Source: Sipunculus nudus
Lineage: Eukaryota; Annelida; Sipuncula; Golfingiida; Sipunculidae
Assembly: GCA_026874595.1 (NCBI GenBank)
Contig: CM049310.1
Location: 86,715,056-86,779,055, forward strand
Length of the DNA stretch: 64,000 nucleotides
Reading direction: 5' to 3'
The stretch's first letter is position 1. The number at the start of each line of letters is the position of its first letter. Of this stretch, positions 58,685 through 64,000 are shown one piece after another. The translations under genes and the position numbers were made by a program. The notes below the pieces were generated by a model that did not search any database, was not told where the DNA came from, and saw only the letters and a program-made list of their open reading frames with translations.

Positions 58685-59570
58685 CAGTGAATGTATCCAC
58701 AAAAAATGCTGGTGTCCAGTGCTCACTGATTGGTGAAGCTCGGGTCGGCCAAAATACAGAAGATGGCAGCATCTTCAGTGAAGAAGAAGAAGCAGATGAT
58801 AATGATGATGATGATGATGAAGCACCACCAGTTTATAAAGATGATGAATACTTCCCTTCTGATGATGAAGATTATGATACCGATTCATCCTTCGATGAAC
58901 TTATTGTTAAATATTTAATCTTTATAAATTTGATATTTATTATAGATTTTTCTTATATCAGTATATAAATATGAAGTAAAGAAAATGAGATAAGTTTATT
59001 CAATCGGTTCATGCTGACTGACTTTATTCAGGCTCCGCTCAAGAATAATTGCCTTGATGTCTGTCCATCAGTCCTTGGTCCATCCATCATTCCTATAAAT
59101 CCAAATCGAATGCAGCTTCCAAGCACATACATGTACCTTAAGAACCTCTTAATGCCTCAACTAAGTAATCTTTTAAAAATTTTCTTAATATAGATCCCAT
59201 TCAGGTTATTTGGGGTGATAAGTTTCAGGCCAATGTGACATCCAATATGGCAACAGGGTTTGGATTTGAGGATATTTTTGACTGCGTTGCCCTATTTAAG
59301 GACCTTTATGGTCCAAAAGCATTAGCTTATATGAAGAAATACACCAAGATCAAGTGCCAAATTTATTTTATTTCACTCACAACTGATGGAGTTGTTTAGC
59401 ATCTGTCCAAACAGCACATCTTGTACACACGATCAGTTGATTCTTGTTAAGGAACAGCAGTCCAGGTAAGCGAGATATGCAACAACTGTAACCTGCACAA
59501 GAAGTGGCGGAATCCACCTTATATTCGCCAGATGCCTGCTGGTATACTTGAGCTCAAACACAACATTGTG
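58685..59570 (+). pseudogene. Transposase relic downstream of THAP: acidic linker and core fragments
   Basis: 58690-58905 encodes NAGVQCSLIG followed by a very acidic EEEEADDNDDDDDE linker. At ~59354-59420 one frame gives AKFILFHSQLMELFSICP. At ~59450-59560 another frame gives GTAVQVSEICNNCN, then WRNPPYIRQMPAG. From memory, the order (Q/KLxELFxxCP, then GTxVxVxxxCxxC, then W..QP.I..MPAGN) resembles THAP-containing Kolobok-like proteins of invertebrates. The pieces lie in different frames and are interrupted by stops. The DDE catalytic region was not located. Confidence 0.5.
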
Positions 59571-59799
59571 CACATGGACTTGAAGGCTCCATTTCTGCAT
59601 CTTGTAATTGTAAAAACTTGATTACTGCTATTATACAGGATATGTGTGCATTTGACTGCAAGAATTGATTTAATATGCTCTAATAATTGTGGTGTAAGAT
59701 CTTGTGCACTGAAATAATGAAGTTCATTGTTACATCTTATCAACTAAGATATCATCAATGTGCTCAAGGATGAACACCCATCAGTTCAATCTATGGGCA

Positions 59800-61835
59800 T
59801 CTGAACCCTTTATAAAGTTATGTCCCATCATGTGACATAAATGCCTGCTCAACCCTTTTCACTGCACATGCTGGTAGTAGTATCCTGATGTGTCTTCCAA
59901 GGAATCCCCCAGTTCCATCAAACCTGCTGCCTGAATGTGGTGTATCTGTATTTCCTACAAAAAGACATGTTGTGTATCATAAGTAATGTCAATATCTCAA
60001 AGGATGATTAAAGAAAAATTAAAAAGTGTCTGATTGGGGATGCATGTCCTGAGTGGAAGATTATGTTCAGAGGTAGTGTTCTGAAATGTAAATTTACTTG
60101 TGTTATTCCTGGGAACTTTTTTTCCACTGAGATTATTTTGAAAATCACCCCTGGACATTGGAATATAGCTGCCCTTGGCTATAAACACAACGAACAACAA
60201 ACTTGGTCTGCCTTGCTGTATGAAGATTTACTGACACCTTTGAGGGAAATGGTATGTGGAGTGACATCATGACTACACTCCAAAGATGGCCATATATAGG
60301 TTCATCTGGTCACATATGTCCTTAGGTGTAAACAAATAAGCTAAAAAACTCCATAAACCATTAACCCCAGAGTTGAATTTACACCAAAATGAAATCACCT
60401 GAGATTTTCACTAAGCTAATCTATATGTAAAACTGCAATAACATCTGTAATGCGATTATTAAGATACCTTGCACACACACACAGTGGCTTCAAGGATGGG
60501 GGGAGGGGTGATTTGCAGGGTGTTGATATGACACGCAAGGTTGGAGGGGGGGATGACAGGCATGGGAGGATAATCAAAGTTAGAAAAAAAGGCATATATA
60601 AGATCGTAAATTGAACAAAAGTATACAATTCAATTAATTAATATATTTCATTTGTAAAATATAATATATTCTCAGAAAAGTGTGTGTGTGGTGGTGGTGC
60701 GGGGGGGGGGGGGGGGGGGGTGATTACACTGACCATTCTTTTCCTTCTTGCCAAAAAGAGTGGGGGATATATATCCCTGCCCCCCCCCCCCACTCCTACC
60801 TATATTAACACCCCTGCACACACGGAGAATTGAGTAAAAACAATAACCCTTGCAAGGCTATTGGAATGCATAAAAGATCTGTAAATATCAGAAGCAGATC
60901 CAGGGGGGGGGGGGGTCCGGACCCCCCCCCCTTTTTTTCATCAGAAACAACGTTTTTTTAAAAGGCTTCAGACCAAAAATTGCCGCCTGGCCCGCCCTTT
61001 TTCAGACCTGAGGACCATTTTTTTTAGGGTTTTCATTTGTCCTCCTGGGTTGGACCCCCCCCTTTTTTTCTAAATCCTGGAGGCGCCCCTGAATATTACT
61101 AGTATATATCTAGTATTTGCAAAATTATTCTTTTTAAATAATTAATAATTATATATATGTGCATGTAACATGTGCAAAAATAAAAGTGAAAATTTAATTT
61201 TTTAATCAAAATTATAAATTTTATAATGTTATCATTATTAGTATTGTATAAATAATTTTACAATTTTAATAGCATCCAGGTTGAGAATTCACAAGTCACT
61301 TGTCAGATGACAACTTTAATATTAGGTACATCAGTATCTTTTCAAAATAAAGATTTTCAGATAATAAATACACTGCAAGATTGGTTTTTGCTCCAGGATC
61401 TTATTCAATATGGTTCTTAAATCAACAAGATATGACCACTGACTGATAAGTAATGGCATTTTTATAAATCACAGGAACGGGCTAGCTGGGACCCATCTTT
61501 CCAGGAAAACCTAGGCTATGACTGTCATAAAATCATTCAGTGCTACATGCGTTGGTTGAGCGATATTTATTTCAGTGTAATAATCAACCTGCCCCAATTA
61601 CAGAAACTTGAGATGTATTCAGTGTAAGAGTAAAATAAAATAATTACCAGTCATTTGTGCCTCCTCCCATAGACGCCCGCGACGGTTCATTGGATTCTTT
61701 GTTGACACGGCTGTCACTGTCAGACTCGGTACACCCTCCTTCGATCTCGCCTCGTCGAGCCAATGGCTCAGATCGAAATGGTTCAATATCACAAGGATTT
61801 TCAAATTCTACATCACTACAATCACTTTCTGACAT
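59800..61835 (-). pseudogene. P2X7 intracellular-domain-like gene remnant
   Basis: Minus strand, convergent with the transposase relic. A first exon from ATG 61835 encodes MSESDCSDVEFENPCDIEPF, then an acidic/serine stretch, and stops at a donor (GACTG|GTAATT, 61648/61647) right after GGGTND. This fits the 'I.PF.FEP...G(N)TDWC' start of P2X7-ballast-like proteins. A last exon after the acceptor TTTTTGTAG (59955) gives KYRYTTFRQQV in one frame. Another frame gives GFLGRHIRILLPACAVKRVE, then an in-frame stop and YKGF. This is the characteristic YR..aYRqfv.W.WG.LGr..R..lPsC.V tail of the domain. The zinc-cysteine middle exon was not found. Frameshifts and stops mark it as dead. Confidence 0.6.
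60889..61092. mobile_element. Small hAT-like MITE (tentative)
   Basis: CAGAAGCAGATCCAGGGG at the left is an imperfect inverse of CCTGGAGGCGCCCCTG at the right. Both are close to the CAGGGGCGGATCCAGG end known from many animal hAT MITEs. The inside is GGGGG/TCCGGACCCCC-rich. No clear eight-base duplication was found. Confidence 0.45.
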
Positions 61836-61957
61836 ACTTCCGAAATAACTAATTTTGAACCATAGTCGGTGGACGCTTGGTTGTCACTTTACGCATAGGA
61901 AATTTCATCGGATTGTTTACTTTGCATCACCGCCATGATGCTTGTGTGAGACGACTT

Positions 61958-61973
61958 CCACACGTGACGTCAC
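61958..61973 (-). promoter_or_regulatory. Subterminal CRE/E-box 16-mer, right
   Basis: CCACACGTGACGTCAC is the exact inverse of the left copy at 57669-57684. It lies 173 bases from the right end and ~120 bases upstream of the minus-strand ATG at 61835. Confidence 0.7.
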
Positions 61974-62150
61974 GGATTTCCCCCTTGGCTTTCGGTAGTT
62001 TCCGGAGTGTATTCGGCGCGTCAGTTTCAAATTGTCGTATTAATTGATTAAATTGCTAGATAAATGTTAAATGGACATAACATCGTGTTTTGATACATAG
62101 AAATCGGGCATATGACACTATCGACCTCCGTGCTGAGACTTGGACTTTAA

Positions 62151-62340
62151 CTTAAATTGAATATCAGTGGTTAATATATCTAAATTTATGGAAACCCTTA
62201 ACTATTCTTCAAAATGTCCGTCTTATTTAACTATCGTTAAATTTAAAAAATACATATTTAAAATACAATAAAATTTAAATTTAGAAATACAACGTGCATA
62301 CAATCTTACGATATATTTTTACCACTGAAAGGACTATTTT
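62151..62340. other. Short AT-rich flank right of the transposon
   Basis: No feature recognised between the TTAA duplication and the CpG-rich stretch. Confidence 0.4.
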
Positions 62341-62709
62341 GTATGGCGTAATCCAAAGTCTCTTTGTGTGACGTCACACAGCGCATGGGCCCGCGTAGTG
62401 ATAAGAAATGAGTGCGGGTCAGGTCGTCTGCTATATGTGTGACAGACAGTCGAGGATATTTCGGGCGGTTGAACACAAAGTTCCGTCAAGAAGTTCAAAG
62501 TTTTATAGTTTTTTACGTACTTTAGACTTCATTTTCACGGAGGGAAAGATTATTATTGGAGTACGCTTTCTCTACAACGTTTGATTAGCGGATAAACGCA
62601 GCCCGTTGTTGGGTCTTCGCGCGCCGACCGATGTCAAGGACGCTGGTTGAATTCCCGGATGTCCGGTGTCCGAAGTCGGTGGTGATGCAAGACGTAAATA
62701 AATGCTATG
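62341..62709 (+). promoter_or_regulatory. CpG-rich promoter-like stretch with possible first exon
   Basis: GC- and CpG-rich island containing the perfect palindrome TGTGTGACGTCACACA (62365-62380), a CREB/ATF site. A possible coding start ATG 62631 (MSRTLVEFPDVRCPKSVV) runs to a donor CTATG|GTGAGC at 62709. No downstream exon in this window joins it in frame convincingly. It may begin a gene lying beyond the window. Confidence 0.35.
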
Positions 62710-64000
62710 GTGAGCAATGGATTTCTGACAAACTTTGCTGTGTGACCATGAATAATCAAATCTTGCTTTTTTAAATTTCAGGAATGTTACCTTTTCACAT
62801 GATTCATCTATTACCAAGAGATTGATGTTAATAATTATCATGTTCATGTACTTCTTGGTTGTTTACTGTTATTTTAATGTTTGACATTTTCTTTTCTTTT
62901 ATTTGAAAAACAATGTCATCGTGACTGAAAGATATTAATAAGTATATACAAATGCATATTTTTTTCGCAGATGCCAACATATGCTGTCATATTGCATTTT
63001 TTATTATGCATAGCCATATGTTACAGATTTTCCAATGTTATTTGTTATTATGCACAATTGGCAACATCATAATTAACCATATTAAAAAAGGAACATCTTT
63101 ATACATTATGGTTTCAGTTTATTTTAATTTACATACCAACAGTACAAGGAAGTTCCATATCTTAAAAAATTATATGCTTATTAAATTATTTACATTTTGA
63201 ATATGTTTGAAAAAAAATTCAGTTCAGGGCATTTTATCCAAAGGATTCTAGAAAATATTTAAATATAGTTTGTTTACTTTGTTATATAGTATGTTACTTT
63301 ATATAGTATATTATGGTTTGTGTATTTAATATAAATTCCAATGATGGTGGTCTGTTATCATTTGACATTACGGATAACTGAACTGTAATGGTATTACAAT
63401 TAAATTTTATATTAATATAGATTTGTTAATATTAATCAAAGTTGGATATTTGTTAGTGTTTTTTTTTCAAGTTCATATAAAAAATTAAATATTTCAAAAT
63501 ATCTAAAATAAAATTTCTGCTTTATTTAGATGGAATATACACATGAAAAACAACACCCTCAAGAGATCTCAACCCAACCTCCTATTCAAGCCCTTCACAT
63601 TTTTTGTCATTCTGGAGGACACTGCAATGAATGTGCAGGCAAGCAAAGTAACAATGGCACCGGACCCCATGTTCAAAGCAGTTGATAAGTTTAATACAGA
63701 ATACACTCATTATATGGATTCATAGCACAAGTTTGATTTAGTATGGTATGAGTGAAAACCTCACAAGTAACTCAGATTTTATGGACAGATATATCTACTG
63801 TGTTCATTGAAGATAGGGTGATACCAGGAATTATTCTATCTTTCAAGACTCCCTTTTTTTCCAAAAGCTAGATTAGTTATGTACTTTTAATTTGATAGGT
63901 TAAACGGGGAGCTGTTAGTGATGAATGGTGAAATTCTTGTTAAAAGAAAAAAAAACTCAGATGGAAAGGGGTACAAATAGGACCACTGAAAGGTGTAGAA
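62710..64000. other. AT-rich sequence, no assignable gene
   Basis: Open frames at 63530-63725 (for example from ATG 63543, 60 codons) have no recognised domain, and splicing to the 62709 donor breaks frame. Possibly intron of a gene starting at ~62.5 kb. Confidence 0.35.

Larger units (their letters stand above)
57476..62146 (+). mobile_element. TTAA-flanked 4.67-kb transposon, Kolobok-like, decayed
   Basis: Left end AGTCCAAGTCTCATGCAC (57476) and right end GTGCTGAGACTTGGACT (to 62146) are inverted copies (13 exact bases, then GCAC after a one-base gap). They are flanked by TTAA at 57472-57475 and 62147-62150. TTAA duplications plus a THAP-domain transposase are the known hallmarks of the Kolobok superfamily (piggyBac also uses TTAA but lacks THAP). 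Inside are the broken THAP/transposase gene (+), remnants of a P2X7-intracellular-domain-like gene (-), and a poly-G/poly-C-rich small element at 60889-61092. Superfamily assignment is an inference. Confidence 0.75.

Noticed and set aside
60030-60272. Plus-strand frame MFRGSVLKCKF... as part of a transposase
   Set aside because: Could not be matched to any transposase segment I can recall and lies opposite the P2X7-like remnant.
57476-62146. piggyBac assignment from the TTAA flanks
   Set aside because: piggyBac transposases lack a THAP domain; the THAP remnant favours Kolobok.
63543-63725. 60-codon frame near the right edge
   Set aside because: No domain recognised. Splicing from the 62709 donor to a nearby acceptor breaks frame, so I keep it only as a note.

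Overview
This 64-kb window is nuclear DNA of an animal with large introns. It is AT-rich, with GT..AG introns of 0.4-3.6 kb, simple-sequence tracts and very many dispersed non-autonomous DNA transposons. The repeats (Helitron-like elements with internal tandem units, AGGTCA-rich arrays, a GGTGGCGCCACC palindrome) and the protein sequences suggest a lophotrochozoan, most likely a bivalve mollusc. That assignment is an inference and was not tested by any search.

Two host genes are well supported, both on the + strand. (1) An ankyrin-repeat protein: a short first coding exon (5281-5312) joins in frame to one large exon (7943-9047). Its ~1.7-kb putative 3' UTR contains two nested MITE-like elements and ends near an AATAAA at 10768. 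(2) A complete Smoothened gene, the Hedgehog-pathway seven-pass receptor. Eleven coding exons between 17189 and 31461 join in frame to 843 codons, and a probable untranslated leader exon ends at 14548. Cysteine-rich domain, seven membrane segments and basic C-tail are all recognisable. Two Helitrons lie in its introns, and one carries eight ~289-bp repeat units full of AGGTCA nuclear-receptor half-sites.

From about 31.6 to 53 kb there is no recognisable host gene. The region is a nested pile of Helitron-like repeats, tandem arrays of their internal modules, and one pogo/Tigger-type relic (41177-42258). The same internal modules recur in families with different ends, and the order of some insertions can be read directly.

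From 57476 to 62146 there is a 4.67-kb TTAA-flanked transposon with matching terminal repeats. It holds a broken THAP-domain transposase-like gene on the + strand and, convergent to it, remnants of a gene resembling the P2X7-receptor intracellular (ballast/zinc) domain on the - strand. The two genes start almost equally far from the two ends, each behind the same 16-bp CRE/E-box sequence. This fits a decayed Kolobok-type element carrying a second gene and is the most interesting object in the window. Beyond it, 62.3-62.7 kb is a CpG-rich, promoter-like stretch of unknown gene.

The first 5 kb and the stretches 10-14 kb and 53-57 kb hold mainly microsatellites, small repeats and AT-rich DNA.
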